In this document: one piece after another, positions 36,048 through 47,909 of the stretch
Position numbering within the stretch: position 1 is the stretch's first letter
Layout: each line of letters opens with the position of its first letter
Assembly: GCA_026874595.1 (NCBI GenBank)
Contig: CM049318.1
Coordinates: forward strand, 53,981,250-54,045,249
Length of the DNA: 64,000 nucleotides
DNA from: Sipunculus nudus
Lineage: Eukaryota > Annelida > Sipuncula > Golfingiida > Sipunculidae
Direction of reading: 5' to 3'
Program-made: the position numbers and the translations under genes
Notes under the pieces: model-generated
Database searches by the model: none
Told to the model about the DNA's origin: nothing
Seen by the model: only the letters and a program-made list of their open reading frames with translations

Positions 36048-36059
36048 GGTGGCGCCACC
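36048..36059. repeat. Isolated GGTGGCGCCACC palindrome
   Basis: An exact copy of the 12-bp palindrome preceded by AATGTA as in the 277-bp array, about 490 bp beyond the array. Confidence 0.8.
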
Positions 36060-36177
36060 AATACCTCAAAATCAGATATGACATATGTGACAAACATTGG
36101 TATAAAATTTGGTGATTATAGCTCTAGCCGTTTCTGAGATTTTAATTTTAGTGTGCATTTTGGACAGATGACTAAGT

Positions 36178-36542
36178 TGAACCTCCTGTAACTCGGCCAA
36201 AAATCTCTGAACTGGAACCATTCGAACAAACTTGAGAGAGATTGTTCCAGGGATTATTTCTGTGAAATATTGGACAATTTGGCTGGACAGTTTCAGAAAA
36301 GAAGATTTTTAAAGGTTTTAAGCCTTTTCTCTATAAAATCTAAATTAATGCAGATACCCAATAATAAGCTCCAGGGCACCAAGTTTCACATGTCACTATT
36401 CTTACATGTAATTTGGAGCTGCTAGCTCCGACGGTTTCTGACTTACAGCCATGGACGGCGGAAAGCCAGCCCTGGACGGCGGACGGCTGACGGTGCGCCA
36501 TCGCATAGCCATAAGCTCACAGGTTCGCTAAAAAAGAACATT
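36178..36542 (-). repeat. Inverted partner of the dispersed repeat at 16738-17082
   Basis: Its complement matches 16738-17082 in order. The outer end is TTTTTTAGCGAACCTGTGAGC on the minus strand. Confidence 0.7.
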
Positions 36543-36563
36543 TTACATTTAATCATCGTTAAT

Positions 36564-36646
36564 ATTTTAATCTCTGGACCCTATCGTCCTATGTTAGTCC
36601 TTTTGGACGGCTCTTACGTGTAGGAGGACAAGGTCCAGAGATAAAA
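36564..36646. repeat. ~27-bp-arm hairpin
   Basis: Left arm (36564-36592) ATTTTAATCTCTGGACC pairs with right arm (36621-36646) GGTCCAGAGATAAAAT; a further TCCTA/TAGGA segment extends it with a few mismatches. The loop is about 28 bases. Confidence 0.7.
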
Positions 36647-37504
36647 TAACCTCCATGGTGTCTATTGGGCTAAATTCGTCGCAGTCGCCACTTGGGTGTT
36701 GCCTTCTGGTAGCTGTTAAATGATATTTTCAAAACCAAGACCACTCTGTGAAAGTCCTTTTACAGGAGTGAAATTATTATGATATTATGATATCCAACAA
36801 GATTAATAGAGCACTGTAGTTGTATAGCACTAGGACACAGCCTTCATTGAGTTTACAAGTGACAACAGTGTAGTTACACACTTTATTCATACTCTACCGG
36901 TTGTCGTTCATGACAGGATAACTGAAATGGTGAGTCACTTTGTTTGTATAAGACACAGACGTTTATAGGAAACATTAATGTATTGTCCGCTGTTTTTTTG
37001 CTAGTCTTCTTCTTCTTGGTACGAACCCGTTCAACCCTTGAGTTTTACACCCTTATAAGAATGTTTTCATATTCAACACATGATAGGGAGTATTTCTTAG
37101 ATATATCTACACAAAAAAAAATCTTTTCTGTTATATAATTTGTATGTTTAAGTTGTGCCAACCGGACGCAGTATATTACTTGGGTGAGTCACCATGCCAA
37201 TGCGTGCATAATTCTACTCCCCAATATCATTGGTATGAGTAAAAAAGGAAGATAAACTGCGTTTACAGTGGTCTTTGTAGAGTATTACTATTGGTAAAAC
37301 TCGTTAAAATGTATCTGGAATAAACTTAAATTGACCTAATTACCCATCTGCTATTAATAACGTATGCCTCCTCAGAATTTTTTTGTCTGAAATTTTCAGC
37401 TACCCTGGACTATTTACTGCCCTACCCAGAAAATGGGCTGACCTGATCAGACACGGATTATATACAAGGTCCTCTATGATCCTCTCCGGGTCGTCAATGA
37501 TCTA

Positions 37505-37605
37505 GAGCTTGACTCTTGGTTATTTCTGGTACACGGACGATACGAACACGTTACGATGGAAATGTCTGGTACACGAACAGAAACCAACACGTTACGGTGT
37601 TCATG
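37505..37605 (-). pseudogene. Inverted copy of the PGRP 5' leader
   Basis: On the minus strand this reads GAACACCGTAACGTGTTGG, then TTCGTGTACCAGACATTTCC and CGTATCGTCCGTGTACCAGA. It matches the leader just upstream of the PGRP start codon (about 40913-40993), which has the same internal doubling. The match ends at the position of the start codon, where AAATAACC replaces ATGCGC. No exon-1 coding sequence follows. Confidence 0.75.
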
Positions 37606-37847
37606 CTCTTTAATATAAAAAGCAAGTGTGTCTCTTGTATCGACGGTCACTATTTTCAAATTTTCAAATTTTCAAATCAACGACATTTCCTGTTTTAACA
37701 CATGAGCCAATAGGGAAAAGATGTATTTCTGTCGGATCATACGTGCTTTTAACCATTTAATGTTATGGTCATTTAAAAACCCCTGACAACTGGAACAGAG
37801 TTGAAATATTCTATTGGTCAGGTAACATGGGGCCAATGTGATATGAT

Positions 37848-38228
37848 TTGAGTTCTCAATTTGATTACACACAGAAATGTCTACTTATAATACACCAGTC
37901 CCATGCTGAAGTCGGAGTCCAGTTCTTGGAGTTCGAGACCATTAATTCCAGTAATGGTCCGCCTTCCCCGGAGTCGGAGACCGTGCAGAATATATTTCTT
38001 ATAAAGAAAACGTCAAAATGGGAATTTAGAATGTCATGTATATTCATGTATACTTTTGATACTGACATAAATCTAGCGCAATCTAAGGACAAGAGTTCTT
38101 CACCGTTAACTAGTAGAAAATTAAAAGAAAGACAGAATGAAAATCCACAAGTGACCTCGCCTAAGTCCAGAAAAACTGAAAGACAACTGAGCTTAATGTG
38201 GGCCATTCCGATATATGGCTTGTATTAA
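37848..38228 (+). other. Unrecognised open frame with downstream AATAAA, possible 3' exon
   Basis: A 126-codon frame ending TAA at 38228 is followed by AATAAA at about 38227 and 38256. The last third is Ser/Lys-rich (SSSPLTSRKLKERQ). I recognise no family, and an almost equally long frame lies on the other strand, so coding status is doubtful. Confidence 0.15.
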
Positions 38229-38464
38229 ATAAAGATAATACCTCTTAAAACTCAATAAAGAAAGAAAACTTTAAAAATGCGCTGATCCCATGAAGTTGTT
38301 CTTTTTGTTTATATCTACCTAGTTATAAATTTGGAGTGGCCGCTAAAATGGCCAACGGTCGTTATCCAATGACAGTAAGAAGGAGATCTGGCGGCAAATC
38401 AGAAAAATTAGAGTTCTGTATTTGACAAAAGGAGGCGTTGCTTCACATGCTTTCACAAACAATA

Positions 38465-39645
38465 AACAATCATGCGCAGTCAACATCTTCCGGTCACACG
38501 TATTTTTTCGGTGACAACACTGACACTTTTACCATGTTTTCTGAGAACATGAACATAAAGATACTCTTGATTCCATCATGCGGCGTTACAAAATCTGTTT
38601 TAACTATTCTTAGCTGGAATTCCCACAGTTTATCAGTTTGTACCCAGCATAAGCAAGATATCATACAGGTACAAGTGGTGTGCCAATTAATCGATTATAT
38701 CGATGATTGTTCGTTGTCTTTCATAATCAATTAAATCAATTGCAATTTGGGCATAATCGATTACAGACGATTATGTATGCACATCCACAGAAGTCATATA
38801 ACTACTATGAAATATTCATATTCTGCTGACATTATAAGAAAGACGAGACGGCGAATCGCGTTTTATTTTAACCTTGTGTGCAACGATTAAAGGTCAACAT
38901 GCTGGCAATTAAAATAACCTTTTAGCTCGATGCACAAACTGAGTAACTCGTTTAATATTTTAGGTATAATTCGATACAGCACTATACACGGTGATCCAGA
39001 TGGTATAACAATTAATCGATTAATGATCGATCACCGCTCGTTCTTTAACTTTCAATCATTTATATAATTTCACAACTGATAATATTCCTACCACTAATCG
39101 GTACTGTTAATGAAGAAGGTGAATAGCTGGATTGAAATGAGAAATACTTTCCAAAGAACATTCTAAATACAGTTTTTCTTCTTCTTAGGAATACTAAAGA
39201 TGTTCGAGGAGTAGAAATATGCACGCAATAGCATGGTGACTCACCCGAGTGACAAATTGCGTCTGGTTGCGAGAGGCATACACATATAATCTATATAACT
39301 TAAACCATTAATGCGGACATTTTTCCTTTGTGTATATATTTCTATGAAGTACTCCCTGTCACATGTTCGCTATGAAAGGAGAGGTACATCTCTCCGCGGA
39401 TGAACGGGTTTGTACCAGGAAGATGAAGACTTAAAAAAAAACAGCGGACAATACATTGATGCCAATGATAAAACCGTGACGCCTGTGTCTTATACAGACA
39501 AAATGACTGATTCTTTCAACTATCCTATTTTGAATGATTTCGAGAACAGTAAGAATACATGGCATTACTACAATGTTGTCGAATGTAAAGCCAACGAAGC
39601 CTGTCTGCTATACAACTAAAGTGATTTATTAATCGCGTCGGTCGT
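38465..39645 (+). repeat. Dispersed repeat family H, copy 2
   Basis: It is colinear with 25466-26430, including CGATGATTGTTCGTTGTC, GACGATTATGTATGCACATC, ATTAATCGATTAATGATCGA-like words, AATAGCATGGTGACTCA and GACGCCTGTGTCTTAT. Longer than copy 1 because of local insertions. Confidence 0.7.
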
Positions 39646-39844
39646 ATCCTTGTCAATATAATATGGTGATTATTTCACTCAATGAAAAACAGCTATCAAC
39701 TACGTATAACTCCCACACAGATTCGGCCCCCCCCTTCCCCGGATGGGAACTGAATTACACGTGAGAAACTCTTATAATTAAGATTTTGTTAACAGGTGTT
39801 CTGTCTAGTTAGGTGACCTCTGACCTCTCGATTTTCGATGTGTA

Positions 39845-39847
<3 letters not shown>

Positions 39848-39886
<39 letters not shown>
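39848..39886. repeat. (TA)n microsatellite
   Basis: About 19 TA units. Confidence 0.95.
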
Positions 39887-39888
<2 letters not shown>

Positions 39889-40636
39889 TATAAGACGTCG
39901 CTATTGCATTTGGACCATTTGGTCCTATCTTCTCGATCTCTATAGGCCATACTTGTATGTCAGTCCAGCAGGACTACCATGGGATATAAAGGTTCATGTA
40001 TGGACTAGCATGCATGCGGGCTTTGCGCCAAGCGTTAACATGTGTTCACGTGTTGTTGCACGTCACTAAAAGTCCCCGCTTGGCCTCGATTCATTAAGGT
40101 TAACAAAAAGCACCTGGCTGATTAAGAATGCTGTATAGAGACCGAGAAGACACGACCAAATATGAAATTGCCATGTCACACACGAACATACCTGAAACTC
40201 ATGTTTTTTTTCAAATTATTTATAACCGTCTATGCAGTACCATTTATAATAAAACCTGTGAGGTTTCTTGTGAAAACAATTCAATTATTCAGCAAAAGTG
40301 TTATGTATGTAGAATTATTAAATGAAACGGTTATGTGTCATTTTCGACTTTTGTCTGTAGGCCTTAGGCATCAATGTATTTAATGTGTGGGTCTAAGTAT
40401 TGATATATAGTAAGATGAAAAACATTCAGTCAATTCAATTGGCCCTGTCTCGAAATTATTTTGTAGGCAGTAATGCGGTCAAAATGTAATTAATTAATAA
40501 AATAGTAAAATAAACTGCATGCCTCCTATGTACCTCTGTTAAAATACAGATAAGGGGGGGGGGGGGGGTTTCCGGTATAATTCTTGGAGAGCCGTTGCCG
40601 GCCCCCTGTTCCGGTGGGATATTCTATTATTTTCGA

Positions 40637-40640
<4 letters not shown>

Positions 40641-40693
<53 letters not shown>
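40641..40693. repeat. (TA)n microsatellite upstream of the PGRP gene
   Basis: About 26 TA units, roughly 200 bp upstream of the gene's TATA-like box. Confidence 0.95.
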
Positions 40694-40697
<4 letters not shown>

Positions 40698-40846
40698 AAG
40701 TGTTGTAAGCCGGTGCATCCTGACGCCATCAATATCGCTTGATTTCTGAGAACAGTTGCGGGGACACTCCCGTCTCCCTAGAAACGTATAAGCAAAGGGT
40801 GCATGTCCTGGTCCATAACGGCATCGCCCACGCCACCAACTTTTCT

Positions 40847-40854
40847 TATATATA
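40847..40854 (+). promoter_or_regulatory. TATA-like box of the PGRP gene
   Basis: TATATATA lies 139-146 bp before the start codon; a TTTAAATAG stretch at 40870 is an alternative. The degenerate exon-1 copy at 21436 has a canonical TATAAAA box at a comparable position, supporting a core promoter here. Confidence 0.4.
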
Positions 40855-40992
40855 GTTAAGAAGCGCCTGTTTAAATAGAAAGAAGCTAGTCGGGCGGCGG
40901 AACCACAGAACATTAACACCGTAACGTGTTGGTATCTTTCTGTGTACCAGACATTATCATCTTATCGTGTTTGTATCGTCCGTGTACCAGAC

Positions 40993-43900
40993 ATGCGCAT
41001 CACTGTAGCTGCTGCTCTGTTGCTGGCGGTCGTGCTGGTGCTGCCGGTCTCGTCAGACGCCTGGTGGTTTTGGAGACGCCGTACTAGCTGTACCCGCGTG
41101 AATTGCATCCCGCGGTCTTGGGGGAAATGGGGTGCTTGTACTCCGTTTGTTCCAGGGGAATGTTATCAGAGGAGAACCCGTTCACTTGTGAGACAGGGCA
41201 GCTGCGGCGGCACCACGTGTGCTATGGTCAGCCGACAAAGGTGCACGTGTCCTGGTATGTTTCATTTTTCATTCAAAGCCAAATATTAATGTTTCTGGAA
41301 GATAACCGCTGCAATAACCGTCCACTTAATACTTCTTCACCAAAGCATGCAGATCTGCAGAATTCCATTTACGTTTGTTCTACATGACAGAACGATGACG
41401 AGTGCTACCTGTCCTTTTATGCTTGTGTCACCCAGGCCCGGTATTTACTGCACTTGCGCCTCCTGGGTGTATAATCAGTAATATTGCTGGGTCAAAACAA
41501 GCAGGAAACCCTCCAAAGGCGCACTACTTAGTGAGTGATACACGGCCGTAGGGCACGATTCCCATTATGCCTGCACAGTGCTCACCCTGGATGGGACAAA
41601 AAAAATCTGAATGCTCCTCAGCTGACATTTAAACTCTCTGTTTGTCCTTCTCCCATATAGATGGGATAAAATTAAGATCAAGTAGTCTAAGGACAACTGA
41701 ATTCGCCAGAAAACAAGAGCACACCAAGGCTGTATAATACGCCTGTCATTTTTATTGTGATCTCAGACCTCACTTAATATGCACGGTTTTTTTTCGAGAA
41801 ATAAATCAAGGTGAGAAATGAGTTTCATGAAAATGCGTAAGATGTTGGGTAAATCGTAAGGACGTTATCAAGCTCGGGTGACCTCTGGATGAGTTAACAT
41901 TTTTTTGTATTTGAATTTAGAGTGGAAAGTTCGGTTTTTTGTTCTTATCCAATAAATGAGGGAATATTTAGAAAAGGAATGTGTTTGTAATAGCCATACA
42001 CAAAAGACTTGAGAAAGGTAATCCCTCTAATTGCATTCTTTGTAATGATTTTAACAGGTAATATCAGGTGTTCGTATGTAAGTCGGACCGAGTGGGGTGC
42101 GAGAACGCCTCGTGCCAGGAGCCACCTACCAACCCCTGTGCCATACGTTTTCATTCACCACACTGTCACGCCCGAATGTTATACAAAAACTGCCTGTAAA
42201 GCCCGAGTGAAAACTGTGCAGAATGGCCACATGGATGACTCAGGTATGTGTACTGGTATTTTAAGAATTCAGATTTCCTCAGCATTATTTTATGATAGAT
42301 GAAAGAAAGACTGTATACTATCTCTGGAAGATATTCCAGCTTCGATCTAAAATAATATATTTACAATACAATTCAAAGAAATGTGCACAGGGTTCCAAAA
42401 TCACGATGGCATAAACGTTAAAAGAAAAAAAAATATCAAAACTATTTGTCTCCTCATCCAGATTTTTAATCTAGTTTTCGACAGAGCATATTGTGCCATT
42501 CTGACGTATCTGAAGACTGTCTTGTGTGAAAGGGCACAGGTGCCGCTACACCACAAAGAGACAAGGGATCAAACAGAGACGTATAAATCACTTGCATAAT
42601 CCATACCTCAAGTTTGTATCCGTATCCAGGCTTAATCCAAAAACTTAATTAGCCATTTTGCACATTAATTCACGAAAAAACCCCTGAGAACGTATGATCT
42701 TGCTATCAAACATAGGAAAATCGAATCTACTTTCAGGTGTGCATCTGTTAAAAAAAGTTGAAAGCAAATCGTGCGAGAAGGTTCGGAGATTTTATGTTGT
42801 GAAAAACTGATAAAGTGAATCCATTGGCTATTTTTTTATGGACTGATGTTGAATCTTAATCTTAATAATTTAAAAGTACTTAAAACATCTTTTAAGACAC
42901 TCGTTATGATGACATCGGTTACAACTGGCTGATTGGGGGAGACGGACTGGTGTATGAAGGGCGAGGATGGGACTTACAAGGGGCTCAAACCAAGTATTAC
43001 AACCACGTGTCTATAGGCATCGCCTTCATCGGAAACTTCGTATCCAGACGACCCTCTGCAAAAGCACTGAGTGCCGCCCAGTCGCTGATCCGCTGCGGAG
43101 TACAAGCAGTAAGTTCACCTTTCATTTTCATTCAAAACAAACCTCTTCTAATTATGGATTGTGGGACGGCAGGGATTTTTTGTTTCATTTGTCAATTTTT
43201 AAAATCAAAATTTGTCCTAGTTAAAGAAAAGGCCTTAATCATGTAATTTGCCATGGAAACATTCATACCAACATATTTATATGGACTATACATCCTATCT
43301 TTAACTAAATTTATGCCTACGTCTCTAATGGATTAAGAAGCCCTAGTGTATGTTTGGAAAAGATTTCTTTACCTACAATCCCTAACCAGCATAGTTGTGT
43401 TCTTGAGAGTAAGATTCTGCGCAGTGTGGAAATAAGTCCAAAATATATTTAAATTAACTGTATCATACTCATTTATCCCGTAAAAATGTTCGCAGGGACC
43501 AAGGACTCCCCGACGCCAGAAACCGGGCGATAATGAATTTTCGGCTATGGAATGTACGGCCTTCAGAATAAGGTCAACGAAAAAATAAATATCAGATGAA
43601 AGTTTGTCACCTGTGACTGATAATATGCCCATAAGTCAGATTTTGAAAGTATTTGAGATCTAGCGCAAACAAAGACAGAAGTGCATTCGACAATTGTGCA
43701 CCTACGTAAGTCAACCCAAAGAACATTTGGCTCGAATATTGATACAGAAGTACACTCATCAACCTCTATAGGCCTAACTTCAATATATACAGCGGGAGGC
43801 TTTAATATCTCGAAAAAATATAATCCGGATGCAACATGCGGACGGGTCCTCGGACGAAATATTTCTCTTTCATTTAGTATTTTTAGTGCCAAAGTTAATG

Positions 43901-45018
43901 TTATATTATATTCTGTTCTCAATGTCTCCTTGATTCCAATGCCATTTTAGTCCTACACCTCTCAGGTGCTGAGAAGTATTATAATTGACTTGTAACGTTT
44001 AAGTTCTAAACAGATTTTGTTGGAAATTTGTATAGTATTAGGGAAAGACTGAAGGAACATCCTATGAAATTTTGAAGTATTCTGGATCACCAGAAAAAAC
44101 ATTTAGACTAGGGCTTTCAGGAATGCTGGAATAGGCGTCTGTGACGCTCACAATCCAACTGGGACGCTCGGTTCTGAGCGTCCAAGGGTCCAACCGGACG
44201 CGTTAAAATTCTGGCTATTTGACACAGAGGATCAAAATTGATCTTTGTAGCAGTTACTGACCATTGTTGATTTCACGTGAAATAAAAAAAAATTGAAACA
44301 CACTACAGAATTGGACACATATCGCCTTCCATTGGGACGCGCCATATTGCAATGTGACCTTATAGCTCTCTATTAGAGTGCTTTTGGCTTCTGTTAATAA
44401 AAAAATTTAAAGAAATTTGATATACCTCCCACTCAGAGTCATTTCCCGACCTTTGAGATAAATTGACGCCACTGGCATACATAACCGTGGGAGTTTATTT
44501 TCTTTGGAGATAAATTGACGCCACTGGTATACATTACCGTGAGAGTCCATTTTCTGTGGAGATAAATTGACGCCACTGGCATACATGACCGTGAAAGTTC
44601 ATTTTCTCTTGGAGATAAATTGACGCTACTGGCATACATTACCGTGACAGTCCATTTTCGTTGGAGATAAATTGACGCCACTGACATACATGGCATTGAG
44701 AGTCTATTTTCTATGGAGATAAATTGACGCCACTGGCATACATTACCGTGAAAGTTCATTTTCTCTTGGAGATAAATTGACGCCACTGGCATACATAACC
44801 ATGAGTGTCCATTTTCTCATCAAGTATTTGCTCAAGGAATAAATAAGTTCTTCTTATTTAGTTTTACTTTTTTTTCTTATCAGGGCAAGATAAGGACGAA
44901 CTACGAGCTGTTTCCACACAGCCGCGCCAAGAAAACGGCTTGTCCTGGAAGTCAACTTGAGAACATCATAAGGACTTGGCCAAATTACAGCAACAAAGTA
45001 ATCAAGAAATACAATTAA
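40993..45018 (+). CDS. Secreted peptidoglycan recognition protein with N-terminal TSP1-like domain (4 exons)
   Basis: Exons are 40993-41254, 42058-42243, 42897-43108 and 44884-45018 (795 bases, 264 residues). All introns are GT/AG, and junctions are phases 1, 1 and 0. Residues 1-23 are a signal peptide (MRITVAAALLLAVVLVLPVS, cleavage probably after SSDA). Residues 33-86 carry eight Cys with SWGKWGAC, RRTR and CGGTTC, resembling a thrombospondin type 1 repeat. Residues about 92-255 are a PGRP domain: SRTEWGAR, FIHHT (119-123), the C128/C134 pair, DIGYNW (Y158), VYEGRGW, SIGIAFIGNF and KKTACPG. The zinc and catalytic residues of amidase PGRPs (His of FIHHT, Y158, H232, C240) are all present, so it probably hydrolyses peptidoglycan outside the cell in innate immunity. 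Exon 1 is the part that recurs elsewhere. Isoform structure is inferred, not observed. Confidence 0.88.
41360..41565 (+). repeat. Intron-1 segment shared with 61655-61830
   Basis: Segments TGCTTGTGTCAC, GGCCCGGT, CTCCTGGGTGT, GCTGGGTCAAAACAA and GTGATACACGGCCGTAGG recur in the same order at 61655-61830, downstream of the exon-1 fragment there. Confidence 0.8.
43560..43950. other. Intron 3 open frames on both strands, unrecognised
   Basis: Overlapping frames of 119 codons (minus, 43922-43563) and 89 codons (plus, 43681-43950) lie inside the third PGRP intron. Neither shows a family signature, and they are probably incidental. Confidence 0.2.
44457..44820. repeat. Seven-copy ~52-bp minisatellite in PGRP intron 3
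   Basis: The unit starts GAGATAAATTGACGCCACTG and ends TCCATTTTCTNTG. Seven copies follow each other with few changes and lengths of 52-53 bp. The array stops about 65 bp before exon 4. The minus-strand frame across it is a repeat artefact. Confidence 0.9.
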
Positions 45019-45121
45019 CTTACTATGTTACAGCATCGGGGAAATCAGATCAGTCTTTTGGACATTGTATCAGTTTTGGGCCTTGTCTTGTCTGTTAGGA
45101 GTCAGGACCATGAAGTTAAAT

Positions 45122-45127
45122 AATAAA
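45122..45127 (+). promoter_or_regulatory. Poly(A) signal of the PGRP gene
   Basis: AATAAA lies 104 bp after the stop codon, the first canonical signal downstream. Confidence 0.6.
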
Positions 45128-45139
45128 ATGAAAATAATG

Positions 45140-46560
45140 TATCTCTTTGGAATGAGGTAAAATCACGCTAATTACTATTTGCTGTTAAACAACAGGATAT
45201 TTTATCAGCGCTGTATTGGCCATCTTTATACACATTTTATTTTCAATTTTTCTTTGTAAATTGTCACAGGTTCACCAAATTAAGCTTCCAGAAGGGATAA
45301 GTAGTTTAACAATCATTTCTGTGAAAGATCATCCTAGATATACCGGTGATAATCAACTATTGATATACCGTAAGTATACAATAATATATTACATAAACAA
45401 TAAATTGTATTGCCACAGATTATGAAGAATCCATCGACTACTGTTCTACGGGTTGACATAATAATTGGAAAGAAAGTAGCTGTTATTTTTGTATTTTTAG
45501 GACCATTATCCAAGGCAACTGTATAAAGATATTTTAACAATGATATTCCATATGTACTTTATGCTTAGTATATAATTTAGCCAAGGAATACCTTATATCA
45601 ACAGCAAATTAATGTAAATACAGATTGTTTATAGGCCAGTAATTTATTATTATTTTCTTTTACTGTAGAAAATTATATCTTCGATATGGTGTCACAATAA
45701 ATTGGGTAACCTTGATCAGCTAGCTGAAAAAAGCCTTCACTTTACAAAAAATAAATGTATTACTCGTTCATACTAATTTTTACCTTTTACCACACAATGT
45801 CCTTTTCCGGCTTACTTAAATGGTATTGACTGAAATATAGTTACAATAAAGCATCATGCAATATTTTCTTCTATTGCCTTCTGTAGTTCTTGATCGCCAA
45901 CAAGCTGGCATACCAAATAACAAGATCTACCCAGCAGTTCCTTAAGAATCTGGTCATTTGTATGAATTTTTACCGACTTGAATCTGAACTCAAATGTTTT
46001 TTTTTTCGCACTGTAACTCATAGATCATAAGTCATATTGACCTAACATTTAATCCTACATGCGACATTTCAGCATGAGAAGTTAGCACTTCCTTAGTCTA
46101 AAAGGTTACAATTTGTCTTTTGCTTACGGACGGACTGACGAATAGCCGTTAACAAGTGGCCATTCCTATAGCTCGGATGCCTTAAAGTGACTTACAATTA
46201 CAGCCAAAAATACTTTATTTTATTGGAATACGTATAACATATTTAATTAGTTTGGATTTTAATATGACAGCTATTGTTCGACAATGACGTCATAAACACA
46301 GATACAAAAGGACATGATGATGACAATGTAAACAACAGCTAGGTCACTTATAAATAGTGCTGCATTTGGGGAATTTTTCGTGATTTGCCATTATCGGTAC
46401 CCGGGGCGCCTTCAGAACAATTTTTTAAAATGCACAAAGGATGACCATGTAATGAACGGAATAACCAACAGAGCCCGCTAAGCTTAAATATAATTTGATA
46501 AAAAAAGTCAACATCATAAAATACCTGAATACGCTGTTATCTCAGACCCCAGGGTTTCCT
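45140..46560. other. Gene-free stretch
   Basis: No gene is recognised. The part around 46020-46190 resembles 25300-25450 (CATATTGACCTAAC, ACGGACGGACTGACG, CTATAGCTCGGATG), a common dispersed-repeat tail. Confidence 0.4.
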
Positions 46561-46567
46561 CAACCAT

Positions 46568-46795
46568 ACCGGGGGCGGATCCAGGATTTAGGTAAAGGAA
46601 GGGTCCAACTCAGGAGGAATAATGATAAAACATATAAAGGTCCCAAGGTCCTGAAGGGGGGAGGTTCCATGCAGGCCGCAAAGAGTGATCTGAAACCCTT
46701 AAAACAAGGTTTCGGCGACGGAAAAAAAGAGGTGGGGGAGGGGGGTGGGGGTGGGTGGTTGTCAGATCCTGCTCTGGATCCGCTTCTGATTACAG
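46568..46795 (+). repeat. Short dispersed repeat with GCGGATCC ends
   Basis: It begins GGGCGGATCCAGGATTTAGG and ends GGATCCGCTTCTG. Interior landmarks are GGGTCCAACTCAGGAGGAAT, CCCTTAAAA, CGGCGACGG and a poly-G section. The same family occurs at 54083-54280, inside the AC copies, and in the 1,498-bp duplication (58365-58560, 59863-60058). Confidence 0.7.
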
Positions 46796-46799
46796 AGAA

Positions 46800-47285
46800 A
46801 TAAACGCCATAGATAGTGCTTGGTATTAGTTATCATGACCTTTTGAACAGTCCATTTAAAAAATACATTTTCAGTCAAATTAAATATTAGACTTGCTTAT
46901 ACCGAACGTTATGCGTCTTCGGGCCATTCATGTTATCACTGATATATGGTATTTTCTACTTCAGGGACTATGCATCAAACTGTGTGTTTATGCGTGTGTG
47001 TGTGTGACTGTAAATCAAATAAAAACGTCACCAGGTGACGCCACGAATGCTTCAATTTCATATTTCCTTGGCGTTGATTCCGACGTTTGCATACAAACTG
47101 AAACAGAGTGAAAGTGAACGTGCATGATTAATATTCATAATAAGATCATTTATAGCAAAGGCGACCATAGTAATATACATTAACATATCTGTTACAATTA
47201 GAAATGCAAAAATAAATCAGATGCGCTATATACAATAGATATAAGGTGATTCATGGCCTCGTTATCATGTTTACTCAGGATATTA
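46800..47285. other. Gene-free stretch
   Basis: No gene seen; a short (GT)n tract lies near 46993-47005. Confidence 0.4.
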
Positions 47286-47289
47286 ACAT

Positions 47290-47500
47290 TGTCACTTTAA
47301 GAATATTCATAATAAAATGCCAAGTTTCACAGGGAATTAGTATTCAAGAAATATTTAATCCTCAGCATGAACGTATTTCGTTAAACGAGACTTGTCACTT
47401 GAAGAATATTCATAATAAAATGCCAAGTTTCACAGGGAATTAGTATTCAAGAAATATTTAATCCTCAGCATGAACGTGTTTCGTTAAACGAGACTACTGA
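47290..47500. repeat. Tandem duplication of a ~107-bp unit
   Basis: Two almost identical copies, each running from GAATATTCATAATAAAATGC through CAGCATGAACGTRTTTCG to AACGAGACT. Only a few bases differ. Confidence 0.9.
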
Positions 47501-47856
47501 ACTTCCAATTTGTTAGAAAGATCAATCAATTTTTTTATTCTGGATCACTCGATTCTTGAATGAAAAAAAAGTGCACTAAGGACATTACGTCATCTACTTT
47601 TCATTTCACTTTCAGAATGGTCATTTTTCCTCGACTATCCATGAGAATCAATAATTTATAAATAAATTGATATATAAATATTTGAATGTTATAATTGTTA
47701 ACTAGACTTGGTGTGCTAAGTGCAATTTGTGGTTTTATTTATAACTAAATTTAAAACATTAAGATTAATATTTCAATGGGACAGAACTATCTCCATGCAA
47801 TTACACACAAAGCAGGGCCGTACGCTGACAAAAACCGGGAGCACCGAGGAGACACC

Positions 47857-47857
<1 letters not shown>

Positions 47858-47907
<50 letters not shown>
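47858..47907. repeat. (GA)n microsatellite
   Basis: About 25 GA units. Confidence 0.95.

Positions 47908-47909
<2 letters not shown>

Noticed and set aside
37848-38228. Confident 3' exon
   Set aside because: The poly(A) signals are suggestive, but no family is recognised, no acceptor stands out and the opposite strand is equally open.
44439-44792. 117-codon repetitive protein
   Set aside because: It is the reverse translation of the 52-bp minisatellite in an intron.
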